NCBI GenBank assembly: GCA_040509515.1
Contig: JBEVKV010000636.1
Location: forward strand, 1 to 7,624
Length of the DNA: 7,624 nt
Reading direction: 5' to 3'
DNA from: QHXN01 sp040509515
GTDB lineage: Bacteria > Acidobacteriota > Blastocatellia > Pyrinomonadales > Pyrinomonadaceae
In this document: in pieces, positions 1-6,118 of the stretch
How the letters are laid out: each line of letters opens with the position of its first letter
Position numbering within the stretch: position 1 is the first letter of the stretch
Notes under the pieces: generated by a model
What the model saw: the letters and a program-made list of their open reading frames with translations, nothing else
The model's database searches: none
Told to the model about the DNA's origin: nothing
Translations under genes and position numbers: made by a program

Positions 1-782
1 CTGAAGATGAAGCGACCTGAGAATGCGTCCCGGTAAAAACGCGCGAACACCACTTTATCTTCGAGCGGTATTAGAACTGGCTGGCCGTCCTCGATAATCG
101 TGTAGTAGTAGGCGGCGGCGCAAAGAACAATATCGCCGTTTAGTAAACCGTCATAGGCGAACTCGTCAGTTCGGATGTAGTAACCGTGGAAGGTGTTAGG
201 GTGAGCCCAGTCGTCTTTATCCGCGCCCGGTCTGAACTGCTTTGGGATATTGACGGTACGCACGTTCGGGAAGATTCTGGCGACACCACCTTGGAGTATT
301 TCCCCTTTTATAACAGTCCTTACTAAATCATCGTCATCAGTGGTCTCAGGCTCCAGGAGGGTGACCGGAATCTCCGGCGGACGCCTTATCTGACCACGCG
401 TCATCAGGGCCTCACTCGCGAGGACGTGAATGACGGAAGCCGGACTCATGCCGGACCGCGCTAATTCCCCGACCGCGCTCAGCTCATCGAGGGTAAATTG
501 AGAGACAATCTCTGTATCGGTCGCCTCAATCGCGCGCCCTATCGGAATGACCCTATCAAGCTCATAACCGAATATTAACCACAGCGGAGAGCGATTAACT
601 TTGCGGGCGATTTCCGCCAGCTTGGGGAGGGATAAGCCCTCCCCTTTTGTTTTCATGTTGTAAACGGACTGGCGATTCTTAAGCCCTAATCTTTCAGCGA
701 TAGCTTGGTCTGAGCCGCCGCCGGCAGCCTCACGAATCCGCTCTACAATAGCGGGAAAATCTAATACTCCTGCCTCTGTCAA
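1..782 (-). CDS. CI-like phage repressor: N-terminal HTH plus degenerate S24-like C-terminal domain (partial, 3' end outside window)
   Basis: I read 260 codons on the minus strand before the window edge, with no stop. Residues about 24-71 form a repressor-type HTH (SDQAIAERLGL, then RQSVYNMKTKGEGLSLPKL and LWLIFG), as in the phage CI repressor N-terminal family. Residues about 157-255 follow the LexA/CI S24 layout (GEILQGGVARIFP, then YYIRTDEFAYDGLLNGDIVL). The position expected to hold the catalytic Ser (usual GDSM) reads TDEF. The expected Lys reads Ala in VVFARF, and the usual Ala-Gly cleavage site reads Gln-Gly. Autocleavage is therefore doubtful. The TTG at 782-780 is the only ordinary start between the upstream in-frame TAA and the internal ATG within the HTH, and AAGGA lies 4 bases before it. 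The gene diverges from the ner-position gene, as the Mu repressor does. The repressor role is inferred from domains and position. Confidence 0.85.
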   Translation of the reverse strand, partial: MTEAGVLDFPAIVERIREAAGGGSDQAIAERLGLKNRQSVYNMKTKGEGLSLPKLAEIARKVNRSPLWLIFGYELDRVIPIGRAIEATDTEIVSQFTLDELSAVGELARSGMSPASVIHVLASEALMTRGQIRRPPEIPVTLLEPETTDDDDLVRTVIKGEILQGGVARIFPNVRTVNIPKQFRPGADKDDWAHPNTFHGYYIRTDEFAYDGLLNGDIVLCAAAYYYTIIEDGQPVLIPLEDKVVFARFYRDAFSGRFIF

Positions 783-786
783 GATT

Positions 787-842
787 TCCTTGACACCTTG
801 TAAAGAAAAACTTTACACTCCATTTTCGTTCCAACTGGAACG
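787..842. promoter_or_regulatory. Divergent control region with two palindromes and a rightward promoter candidate
   Basis: Two perfect inverted repeats lie between the divergent repressor and early genes. The first is TGTAAAG-AAAAA-CTTTACA at 799-817. The second is CGTTCCA-AC-TGGAACG at 827-842. A rightward -35 TTGACA (790-795) is followed after 16 bases by a weak -10 TTTACA (812-817), which puts the first palindrome across the spacer and -10. The repressor's own AAGGA ribosome site (787-791, minus strand) overlaps this -35. The palindromes have different sequences, which suggests two different binding proteins, for example the repressor and the ner-position protein. Which protein binds where is inference. 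A leftward promoter was not convincing (TATGCT at 852-847 without a good -35). Confidence 0.55.
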
Positions 843-886
843 GGGCAGCATAGCACGTTCAAGCCAGCAAAACGGACAAATAGCTG

Positions 887-1123
887 ATGACCCCTCTAGA
901 CCGAAGAATCCTCCTGCTCAGGAAAGGCAAGACCGTCAGCGGCTTGGCTCGGCTGAGAAAGAAGCTGACCGGGTCGAAGGCTTCAGTAGATGTGATACGA
1001 AAGCAGCTCTCCATGTGCATTAACGAGGAGAGGCAGTACGTCGCGCTTCAAGAGTTTCTCGCTACAGAATTGGGTGTACCTCTCAGGCAGCTTTTCCCGC
1101 TATCGGGGGTGAAAGCTGCCTAA
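887..1123 (+). CDS. Small putative DNA-binding protein in the ner position
   Basis: This is the first rightward gene after the divergent repressor, where Mu-type phages encode Ner. The 78-residue product is basic and mostly helical. Its N-terminal half (RRILLLRKGKTVSGLARL) resembles the start of an HTH, and it ends with LGVPLRQLFP, a phrase typical of the last helix of XRE/Cro-like domains. Ner ends its HTH with a comparable hydrophobic-Trp-Pro segment, but I cannot show direct homology. The ATG at 887 has only a weak GGA 9-10 bases upstream. The stop codon lies inside an intrinsic terminator (1085-1131), so much transcription may end here. A likely role is early repression of the divergent promoters. 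It could also be an XRE-type regulator unrelated to Ner. Confidence 0.7.
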   Translation: MTPLDRRILLLRKGKTVSGLARLRKKLTGSKASVDVIRKQLSMCINEERQYVALQEFLATELGVPLRQLFPLSGVKAA

Positions 1124-1131
1124 TTTTTTTT
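1085..1131 (+). terminator. Intrinsic terminator overlapping the end of the ner-position gene
   Basis: AGGCAGCTTT (1085-1094) pairs perfectly with AAAGCTGCCT (1112-1121). An inner CCCG/CGGG (1096-1099 and 1104-1107) extends the stem, and eight T follow at 1124-1131. This is a textbook rho-independent terminator for rightward transcription. It includes the last codons and stop of the 887-1123 gene and precedes the CII-like gene and transposase. I see no good promoter between it and 1177, so downstream expression probably depends on partial readthrough or antitermination. Confidence 0.85.
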
Positions 1132-1176
1132 ACGCCTCGAACGCGGTGCAAATCCACTGCAAAAGGACTCCTGAAA

Positions 1177-1653
1177 ATGAACTCACCACTGCCTCAGACA
1201 CTCGACACCGAGTTCAAGCGCCTCGCGAAAGAAGAAGATAAGGCGATGGATGAACTTGTCGAGGAGATTGCCAGATTGGTCAATAAGTCGTCTCGTCAGA
1301 TTTATAACTTCCGCTGCGGCAAGTGGGACGTGCCCGCATCCCTCATCCCTATCCTGTGTAAGCGATTCCGTTCTCTGGCTCTCTTGAACGCGCTGGCGGA
1401 TGAATGCCGCGAGACTCAGATCGAGGTGCCGGAGACATACGAGCTGACCTGCTTGGTCTCGAAGACCGTCCGCGACGACTTACACCACTACGAAAAATTC
1501 CTCGCCGCCTTTGAAGACGGCGTCATCACCGAAGCTGAGATGCGCGAGTTGCGCGCGTCCGGCGACCGCGTGATCTCGAACGTGCACAAGTTCGAGTCAA
1601 TCGCCCAGGCCGATCTCGAACGGCGCATGCGGTTTCATGCCGATGTTAAGTAA
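1177..1653 (+). CDS. CII-like phage regulatory protein (putative)
   Basis: The product has 158 residues. Residues about 25-70 look like an HTH (MDELVEEIARLVNKSSRQIYNFRCGKW). The second half is a long helical region (LHHYEKFLAAFEDGVITEAEMRELRASGDRVISNVHKFESI) with the 'DG-x-IT-x-x-E' turn seen in phage regulatory CII (CP76-type) proteins, which act as oligomeric transcription regulators. The assignment rests on this pattern, not on a search. AAGGA lies about 9 bases before the ATG. The gene sits between the terminator at 1085-1131 and the transposase, so its product may influence early transcription or transposition. It could alternatively be a phage-specific accessory DNA-binding protein of the transposition machinery. 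Confidence 0.65.
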   Translation: MNSPLPQTLDTEFKRLAKEEDKAMDELVEEIARLVNKSSRQIYNFRCGKWDVPASLIPILCKRFRSLALLNALADECRETQIEVPETYELTCLVSKTVRDDLHHYEKFLAAFEDGVITEAEMRELRASGDRVISNVHKFESIAQADLERRMRFHADVK

Positions 1654-1671
1654 CAAAAAAACAACTTGTGA

Positions 1672-1699
1672 GCACCCGGCCTGTGGCGGCGCCGGGTGC
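1672..1699 (+). promoter_or_regulatory. Strong hairpin between the CII-like gene and the transposase
   Basis: GCACCCGGC (1672-1680) and GCCGGGTGC (1691-1699) are perfect complements separated by 10 bases. No T-run follows, so it is not a canonical intrinsic terminator. It covers the GTG at 1696 that would begin a longer transposase reading frame, which argues against that start. It may act as an mRNA processing or translation-control structure for the transposase, whose ATG at 1759 has no clear Shine-Dalgarno sequence. Confidence 0.6.
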
Positions 1700-1758
1700 C
1701 TTGCCCTGTTCACCGATGCCTGCAAGCACCCAATCCGAGCGCGCTACCCCGGCGAACT

Positions 1759-3942
1759 ATGTGGCTCACAACTGACGAAGTAGTCGGACTCGGAGTAACC
1801 GACCGTTGGGTGCGAAAGAAGCTCGCGTCCGGTGAGTGGCAAGGGCGCGACTCCGGCGTCCGAGGGCGGAACGGGAAGCCCATTAAAGAAGTATTGCTCA
1901 CGAGTCTTCCAACAGAGTTGCAATGGCGCTGGACGAAGCGCCAGCAGCAGGCGCTCGGCATCGCCGAGGACGTTCCTGTCTCGCCCGAGCCTCAGGTAGA
2001 AGGCTCGGCGGCGCAACTCGCAGCGCTCACGAAAGCCTTGAGTCGTTACCCGAAAGAATTGCGAGACGCATTCATCGCCGAGGTCAACCGCCTGGACGAC
2101 TTGCTCGACCACTACATAGCCATTAACCCGAAGCGGGCTCGCGACGCGCACGGCAAATTGGACTTCACGTCGGAAGTCAAAGCTCTCTGCCGCGAGGCCG
2201 TCTGCACCCACAAGTTGATTCTGGCGCGCGAGCCGAAGCGTGGGAAGGTTCCATCACCATTCACCCTGGACGGTTGGGCGCGCAGGCGGAAAGCGGAAGG
2301 GCTCGCCGTATTTCTGCGCGCCACGCCGCGAGCATCGGCGAATGATAAGCGCCGGGCGTCCATCTCGCCGGACGCGCAGGTCTGGGTCGAGCAGAATTGG
2401 CGCAACCATCCGACCGTCACACACCTTTACGCCAAGCTAGAGAAGCTCGCCAAAAAGAACAGGTGGCAGATTCCGGCGATCACATGGTTCCACCGCCGTT
2501 ACAACCTCCTTGCACCAATCGTGAAGACCGCCGTCTTTGAGGGAGATAAGGCGTACACGTCGAAGCATAAGCCGTATGTGCCGCGCACCGTTGATGATCT
2601 GGAAGCCCTACAGATGTTGTGCGGGGATCACCATGTGCTCGACGTGCATAGTTGGAACGCCGACTTGAAGTTACTAACCCGCCTCTGGCTGACAGCTTGG
2701 TGGGACATGCGCACGGGGCTGATCTGGGGCTACCACCTCGACTTTACCCCGTCGAGTCATACCATCGCCTGCGCATACGCGAACGGCGTCCGCAGCTTCG
2801 GCGCACAGCCATTCTCAAGGCCCGGCGAGGGTTTCTTCAGCTATCTATACACCGACAATGGCAAAGACTACAGGTCGCGAAATCTGAGCGGCGAGATCGA
2901 AGTACACCGGCAGGCCGCGCGTATCGACGGCGGGTTGCAGATGCTCCTGAAGGCTCACGGCGTGGGCCTCGCCAACGACGCCGAGGTGAAGCAAATCTTC
3001 GCGCGTAAGTACAACGGCCGAGAGAAGCCGGTCGAGCGCGTCTTCCGCGACCTGGCTGATGCCGTCCAGAACGAATACTTCCGCCGCGGATGGTGCGGTC
3101 GCAGCACGTCGGACAGGCCGGACGCCTGGCGCGAGATGTACTCCCGCCACTTGAAAGCTGTAAAGCGCAACCAGCCTTCGCCTTTCCCTGCCGAGAGTGA
3201 GGTGCGCGCCTACATCGGAGAGTGGATTCACGCGTACAACACTCACGCCCACACCCGCTCGACACTGGACGGCGCGAAGCTCATCCCGCTCGCCGAATTC
3301 AACCGCCTCTACACCATCGGGTACCAGATCAGCGACGAGGCCCTCGCATTGATGTTGATGAAGACGACGCAGGGCACGCTCTCGAAGAACGGTGTCCGCT
3401 GCCTGGGTAGCACATACGTGCACCCTGCCATGTCGCCGTTCAAGGGGACAAAGGATAAAGAAGGCAAGGCGCTGCAACTCGAAGTCAGGTACCTGGACGA
3501 CAACTACTCCACGGTCTGGGTTGTGCTGCCGGACGGCACCTTCTGTGAGGCCACGCGGCTCGACAGTTCCTCCGTCCTCACACCCAACAAGGAAACTCAG
3601 CGTGTTGTAGCGCAGATGATTCAGCACGAGCGGCGAGTCATTAAGGAGTTCCACCTCATCACCCATTCGCGTCTACGCGGCGAGAGCGTCGAAGACCGTG
3701 CCGCATCTGCCCTCTACGCCGTGAACCAGATGCCGGAAGAGGCTTTGCCCGTCGCGGTGAATGCCAGCCCTGATTCGTCCAGATCCAACGTGCAAAAACT
3801 GACACGCTTTGATGGCCGGAAGTTACGCGCCGTCTCTAGTCCCAACGTGACGGCGACCGAGGTTTCAACCGTCGAGGCCGACGCCTCGATCTTCGAGACG
3901 CCCGACCGGGGGCGTGTAAGTGAGTTCGATTTTGAGGAGTAA
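1759..3942 (+). CDS. Mu-like DDE transposase (MuA family)
   Basis: The product (727 residues from this ATG) joins phage DNA ends to target DNA during transpositional integration and replication. Residues 1-60 match the MuA N-terminal DNA-binding domain (MWLTTDEVVGLGVTDRWVRK). The catalytic core has the DDE triad: Asp295 in HHVLDVHSW, Asp366 in LYTDNGKDY and Glu426 in EKPVERVF. The last two closely resemble ITIDN and KPVERAF around Asp336 and Glu392 of MuA, and the spacing (71 and 60) is close to MuA's 67 and 56. Residues about 555-600 resemble the MuA C-terminal beta-barrel (YLDDNYSTVWVVLPDGTFCEA). The acidic tail could serve the MuB/ClpX-contact role. The frame is open from a GTG at 1696, but homology begins at the ATG at 1759 and the GTG lies in a hairpin. 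No MuB-like ATPase follows. Confidence 0.93.
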   Translation: MWLTTDEVVGLGVTDRWVRKKLASGEWQGRDSGVRGRNGKPIKEVLLTSLPTELQWRWTKRQQQALGIAEDVPVSPEPQVEGSAAQLAALTKALSRYPKELRDAFIAEVNRLDDLLDHYIAINPKRARDAHGKLDFTSEVKALCREAVCTHKLILAREPKRGKVPSPFTLDGWARRRKAEGLAVFLRATPRASANDKRRASISPDAQVWVEQNWRNHPTVTHLYAKLEKLAKKNRWQIPAITWFHRRYNLLAPIVKTAVFEGDKAYTSKHKPYVPRTVDDLEALQMLCGDHHVLDVHSWNADLKLLTRLWLTAWWDMRTGLIWGYHLDFTPSSHTIACAYANGVRSFGAQPFSRPGEGFFSYLYTDNGKDYRSRNLSGEIEVHRQAARIDGGLQMLLKAHGVGLANDAEVKQIFARKYNGREKPVERVFRDLADAVQNEYFRRGWCGRSTSDRPDAWREMYSRHLKAVKRNQPSPFPAESEVRAYIGEWIHAYNTHAHTRSTLDGAKLIPLAEFNRLYTIGYQISDEALALMLMKTTQGTLSKNGVRCLGSTYVHPAMSPFKGTKDKEGKALQLEVRYLDDNYSTVWVVLPDGTFCEATRLDSSSVLTPNKETQRVVAQMIQHERRVIKEFHLITHSRLRGESVEDRAASALYAVNQMPEEALPVAVNASPDSSRSNVQKLTRFDGRKLRAVSSPNVTATEVSTVEADASIFETPDRGRVSEFDFEE

Positions 3943-3950
3943 GTCTAGCG

Positions 3951-4157
3951 ATGACTATCGAACAAGAGATTTTACAGGCGATGTTAATGGGAGACCTGGA
4001 CAGAGTTCAGCAGCTCCTCGACGGGATGCTGCCCAACGAACTGACCGACTTCCTTGACTCAATCGAAGCTCTGGACGAGCGCATCACCACAACCCTGCTC
4101 GCGAAAAAGAACGAAGGCGAGCGCGGCTACGAATGGTGTGCGGTCGGCCGGAGGTAA
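3951..4157 (+). CDS. Small acidic protein of unknown function
   Basis: The 68-residue product starts 8 bases after the transposase stop, and GAGGAG at the end of the transposase gene acts as a distant ribosome site, so the two are probably cotranscribed. The sequence is mainly helical and acidic in its first 50 residues (EQEILQAMLMGDLDRVQQLLDGMLPNEL), with heptad-like leucines, followed by a short basic tail. I do not recognise the family. Its place directly behind the transposase is where Mu carries the target-selection ATPase gene B, but the protein is far too short and has no Walker motif. It may be an accessory early protein. Confidence 0.6.
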   Translation: MTIEQEILQAMLMGDLDRVQQLLDGMLPNELTDFLDSIEALDERITTTLLAKKNEGERGYEWCAVGRR

Positions 4158-4160
4158 GTG

Positions 4161-4346
4161 ATGGGTAGAGGCGCACGCGTGTTGATCGGTAGGAGGCAGA
4201 TGCCGCGCTCGGGCTGGCGCGGCACGGTGCGCCACTGTCCCGTGTGCGGCAAACAGCGCACGGTCAAAGAGTTTCAGACGCGGGGATACGGGGGCAAGAG
4301 CACGCAGGCCGCTCTCAAAGGTGATAGTTCGGAGGTTGGTAGGTAG
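4161..4346 (+). CDS. Small basic protein with a single CxxC zinc-knuckle-like motif
   Basis: The 61-residue product begins at an ATG three bases after the preceding stop, with GAGG six bases upstream, which suits translational coupling. An alternative GTG lies immediately before it. The protein is strongly basic and has one cysteine pair, HCPVCGKQR, near its middle. A second pair is absent, so a zinc site would need dimerisation or histidine help. The glycine-rich tail (TRGYGGKSTQ) is probably disordered. I do not recognise a family. It may be a nucleic-acid-binding phage early protein. Confidence 0.5.
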   Translation: MGRGARVLIGRRQMPRSGWRGTVRHCPVCGKQRTVKEFQTRGYGGKSTQAALKGDSSEVGR

Positions 4347-4492
4347 TTCGCGCAGCGTGGTTGAGGTCTAAAGGCGTCGGGCACGGGTCGCGGGCGCGAG
4401 GCTGGTACAAGGGCGGCTGTCGCCGCCAGCGGGTAGCGATAGGGCAAAGTTTAAAGCCTACATTGTATAGACGAAGAAAGGGGCAAGGGAGT

Positions 4493-4561
4493 ATGTCAAC
4501 GCGCACAGTCAATAAGAGGCTCGCCCTCAGAACGGACGTTAGAGCTAACAGACTTTGGTAG
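4493..4561 (+). CDS. Possible 22-residue leader peptide
   Basis: The frame runs from an ATG to a TAG, with AAGGGAG four bases before the start. The product is short and basic (MSTRTVNKRLALRTDVRANR, then LW). Nothing identifies a function. It lies about 120 bases before the Com-like gene and just after the -10-like TATAGA at 4466-4471. It may be a leader peptide or only a chance frame. Confidence 0.2.
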   Translation: MSTRTVNKRLALRTDVRANRLW

Positions 4562-4622
4562 TCATACAAGGCTCAACCTCTATTTTGGCAATCCACTCAA
4601 TTGAGAGATTTTCGGTTCACGC

Positions 4623-4653
4623 GGGGAAGTAACCTTCCCCATCCCCGAAGGGG
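4623..4653. repeat. Two adjacent hairpins upstream of the Com-like gene and downstream of tnpB
   Basis: GGGGAAG (4623-4629) pairs with CTTCCCC (4634-4640) around a TAAC loop. CCCC (4643-4646) pairs with GGGG (4650-4653) around GAA. Read on the plus strand, they lie about 30 bases before the start codon at 4685 and could control its translation. Read on the minus strand, they lie about 140-170 bases after the tnpB stop and resemble the terminal hairpins of IS200/IS605 right ends or the 3' scaffold of an omega RNA. The sequence alone does not decide between these. Confidence 0.55.
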
Positions 4654-4684
4654 CTGCCCGCCCCCATCATACAAAGGAGATACC

Positions 4685-4939
4685 GTGATACAGATTAGAT
4701 GCAAAGTCTGCAAGAGGTTAGCGATGGAGGTGAGCGAAGATGCTATCTGCACGATTCGCACGCGCTGCCAACGCTCGTCTTGCAAACGCCTGTTCACGGT
4801 GACACTCCCCTCGCCTTTATGTTCAATGCCGCGTTGTGGTCACGATGAAGGACAAGACCGCACGCAACGCAGCGATGCTCACGAACCGCCAGAGACTTCC
4901 GAACTCGTGAGCCACACTGGCTACAGTCTTGAGATGTGA
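4685..4939 (+). CDS. Com-like zinc-finger regulator, 3' part overlapping tnpB in antisense
   Basis: AAAGGAG stands four bases before the GTG. The first 40 residues (IQIRCKVCKRL, then ICTIRTRCQRSSCKRLF) match the layout of Mu Com (IRCKNCNKLLF, IEIRCPRCKR). Com is a small zinc protein that activates translation of the mom DNA-modification gene. The cysteines are at 6, 9, 28 and 33, so the second pair is CxxxxC rather than CxxC, with an extra Cys at 22. From 4794 onward the frame runs antisense through the zinc-ribbon end of tnpB. Its last 48 codons are therefore probably not ancestral Com sequence, and the original stop may have been lost when tnpB arrived. No mom-like gene follows. The Com family assignment is fairly secure, but function of this copy is not. 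Confidence 0.65.
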   Translation: MIQIRCKVCKRLAMEVSEDAICTIRTRCQRSSCKRLFTVTLPSPLCSMPRCGHDEGQDRTQRSDAHEPPETSELVSHTGYSLEM

Positions 4940-5876
4940 AGGCGGCGGGAACTTTCACCACACGACGGCCAGCGTTCGCAGCTTTACCTTCGTGAATCAG
5001 CATGAAAGTTCCCCACGCCGCATCACTGATTGACTTTGCCAAATGGTGATTCTTCTTTAACCCTTCGATGTTCAGAGACTCAAACGCTACACTGTCGAAC
5101 TCTCGAACTAGCCGAAGTGACAGTTTGTGGAAAAAGTCTTGCCGTTGACGCTGAATCTTTAGATGCTTCTTCGCCAGCAGTTGAACGGCCTTGCGGCGTC
5201 TGTTGCTCCCCTTCTTCCGGCGCGACACTCTACGCTGCGCCGTCTTTAGCTCGCGCTCCGCTTTGCTTAGGTGTCTAGGGTTGGTAATCGCCTCGCCAGT
5301 GGATAAGGTTGCGAAGTTTTCAATACCAACATCTATGCCGACCGTCTCACCCGTCTTTGGATGATAGCGACACTGGTTCTCTTCAACTACGAAGATAACA
5401 AACCAACCATCTGCCTCACGCTTTATAGTACAGGTCTTAACCTTGCCTTCAATCGGACGGGAGAGCCGAACGCGAACACTACCGATTTTAGACAGGTGGA
5501 GTTTATCCCCCTCTAAAGTGAATCCCTTCTGAGTGTAAGTAAAAGAGTCATACCGGCGTGCGCTTCTGAATCTCGGATAGCCCGCCTTCTGTTTAGCCTT
5601 CACGCGCCGGAAGAATCCAGCAAAGGCACGGTCAACGCGGTGTAGTACGTCTTGATTGACTTGAGAGTAAACGGCCGCCACGTCGGTACGTTCAGCGCGA
5701 ATGTGCTTTAGCTGCGCGTCTTGCGTGTTATAGCTGATAGACACCCGCGCCACACGCCAAGCGTCCCTCCGCTCCTGAAGCGCCGCGTTGTAGAGTTCAC
5801 GGCAGACTTCTAGCGTCTGCTCAAATCTCTCCACAACGCGGCGCGACGGGCGCAGTTTGTACTTGTAAGACTTCAT
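4794..5876 (-). CDS. tnpB: TnpB-family RNA-guided nuclease (IS200/IS605 OrfB type)
   Basis: The product (360 residues) begins MKSYKYKLRPS, the usual TnpB opening, followed by the helical N-terminal domain. All three RuvC acidic positions are present: Asp182 in GIDVGIENFA, Glu266 in VAFESLNIEGL and Asp346 in HRDHNAALNI. The zinc ribbon has Cys318/Cys321 (CSQC) and Cys336/Cys339 (CVAC). It is somewhat shorter than ISDra2 TnpB (408) and ends only seven residues after the last RuvC motif, but appears catalytically complete. TnpB proteins cut DNA guided by an omega RNA from their 3' end. AGGACTGAGG precedes the ATG, and the upstream gene stops 8 bases before it, so it reads as the last gene of an operon. 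No tnpA, left end or clear right end is visible. A longer TTG start at 5924 is possible but lacks family similarity. Confidence 0.93.
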   Translation of the reverse strand: MKSYKYKLRPSRRVVERFEQTLEVCRELYNAALQERRDAWRVARVSISYNTQDAQLKHIRAERTDVAAVYSQVNQDVLHRVDRAFAGFFRRVKAKQKAGYPRFRSARRYDSFTYTQKGFTLEGDKLHLSKIGSVRVRLSRPIEGKVKTCTIKREADGWFVIFVVEENQCRYHPKTGETVGIDVGIENFATLSTGEAITNPRHLSKAERELKTAQRRVSRRKKGSNRRRKAVQLLAKKHLKIQRQRQDFFHKLSLRLVREFDSVAFESLNIEGLKKNHHLAKSISDAAWGTFMLIHEGKAANAGRRVVKVPAAFTSQDCSQCGSRVRKSLAVREHRCVACGLVLHRDHNAALNIKARGVSP

Positions 5877-5884
5877 CCTCAGTC

Positions 5885-6118
5885 CTACCGGCTCTCTTCC
5901 GCGAGCGCGGGGTATTCGTTCCAATCAAGCGTCTGCGGCGCGTTCGCTCCCTGCTCAAGCTCTGCTATGTCCTCAAGAGCCATGATGAGCAGCCGCGCAA
6001 TGTCCTCAGACTTCAACAGGCCATAGCTGCCATCCTCAACAATGGCGAGTGCCGTGTGAACGCGCACCCGGCAGCGCGAAAGCGGGTCTTGACGGAAGGG
6101 CGAGACGGAATCACACAT
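5885..6118 (-). CDS. Small protein of unknown function, third of a coupled trio
   Basis: The ATG at 6118 overlaps the end of the preceding gene (ATGTGTGA) and follows a G-rich ribosome site (GGGGGCGGGTG), so translation is coupled. The 77-residue product has a central helical, hydrophobic stretch (VHTALAIVEDG, then DIARLLIMALEDIAELEQG) and an acidic tail. It may be distantly related to the two paralogs upstream in general shape, but lacks their shared N-x-A-L-x3-G-T-L motif. I do not recognise the family. tnpB starts 8 bases after its stop. A start further upstream is open to 6169 but would overlap the preceding gene by about 60 bases. Confidence 0.65.
   Translation of the reverse strand: MCDSVSPFRQDPLSRCRVRVHTALAIVEDGSYGLLKSEDIARLLIMALEDIAELEQGANAPQTLDWNEYPALAEESR

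Larger units (their letters stand above)
4347..4684. other. Gene-poor stretch with leader-like structure before the Com-like gene
   Basis: I see no convincing protein gene in these 338 bases. A hairpin GGCGGC-TGTC-GCCGCC lies at 4412-4427. A TATAGA (4466-4471) could be a -10 box, but no recognisable -35 precedes it at 16-18 bases, so any promoter would be weak or activator-dependent. A 22-codon frame at 4493-4561 has a good GGGAG ahead of its ATG and may be a leader peptide. CTCAATTGAG at 4596-4605 is a perfect palindrome. Two hairpins follow at 4623-4653. The stretch may be the untranslated leader of the Com-like gene. On the other strand it lies downstream of tnpB, where omega RNA would be expected. 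Confidence 0.45.

Noticed and set aside
1696..1758. Longer transposase starting at the GTG at 1696
   Set aside because: The extra 21 residues show no MuA similarity, the GTG lies in the 3' arm of a perfect hairpin and has no ribosome site. MuA-type homology starts at the ATG at 1759.
2845..3666. Long minus-strand open frame of 273 codons inside the transposase
   Set aside because: It is antisense to the conserved DDE core. Its sequence shows no family features, and GC-rich codon bias explains the lack of stops.
4412..4427. Stem GGCGGC-TGTC-GCCGCC as a terminator or tRNA arm
   Set aside because: No T-run follows, and I could not build a cloverleaf around it. It is kept only as part of the gene-poor stretch.
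5275..5280. CTAGGG within tnpB, matching the operator half-site near 7172
   Set aside because: A single 6-base half-site inside coding sequence, without its partner or a promoter, is expected by chance.
5877..5924. TnpB start at the TTG at 5924
   Set aside because: It would overlap the preceding gene, and the added residues do not resemble TnpB, whose normal opening MKSYKYKLRPS begins at 5876 after a good ribosome site.
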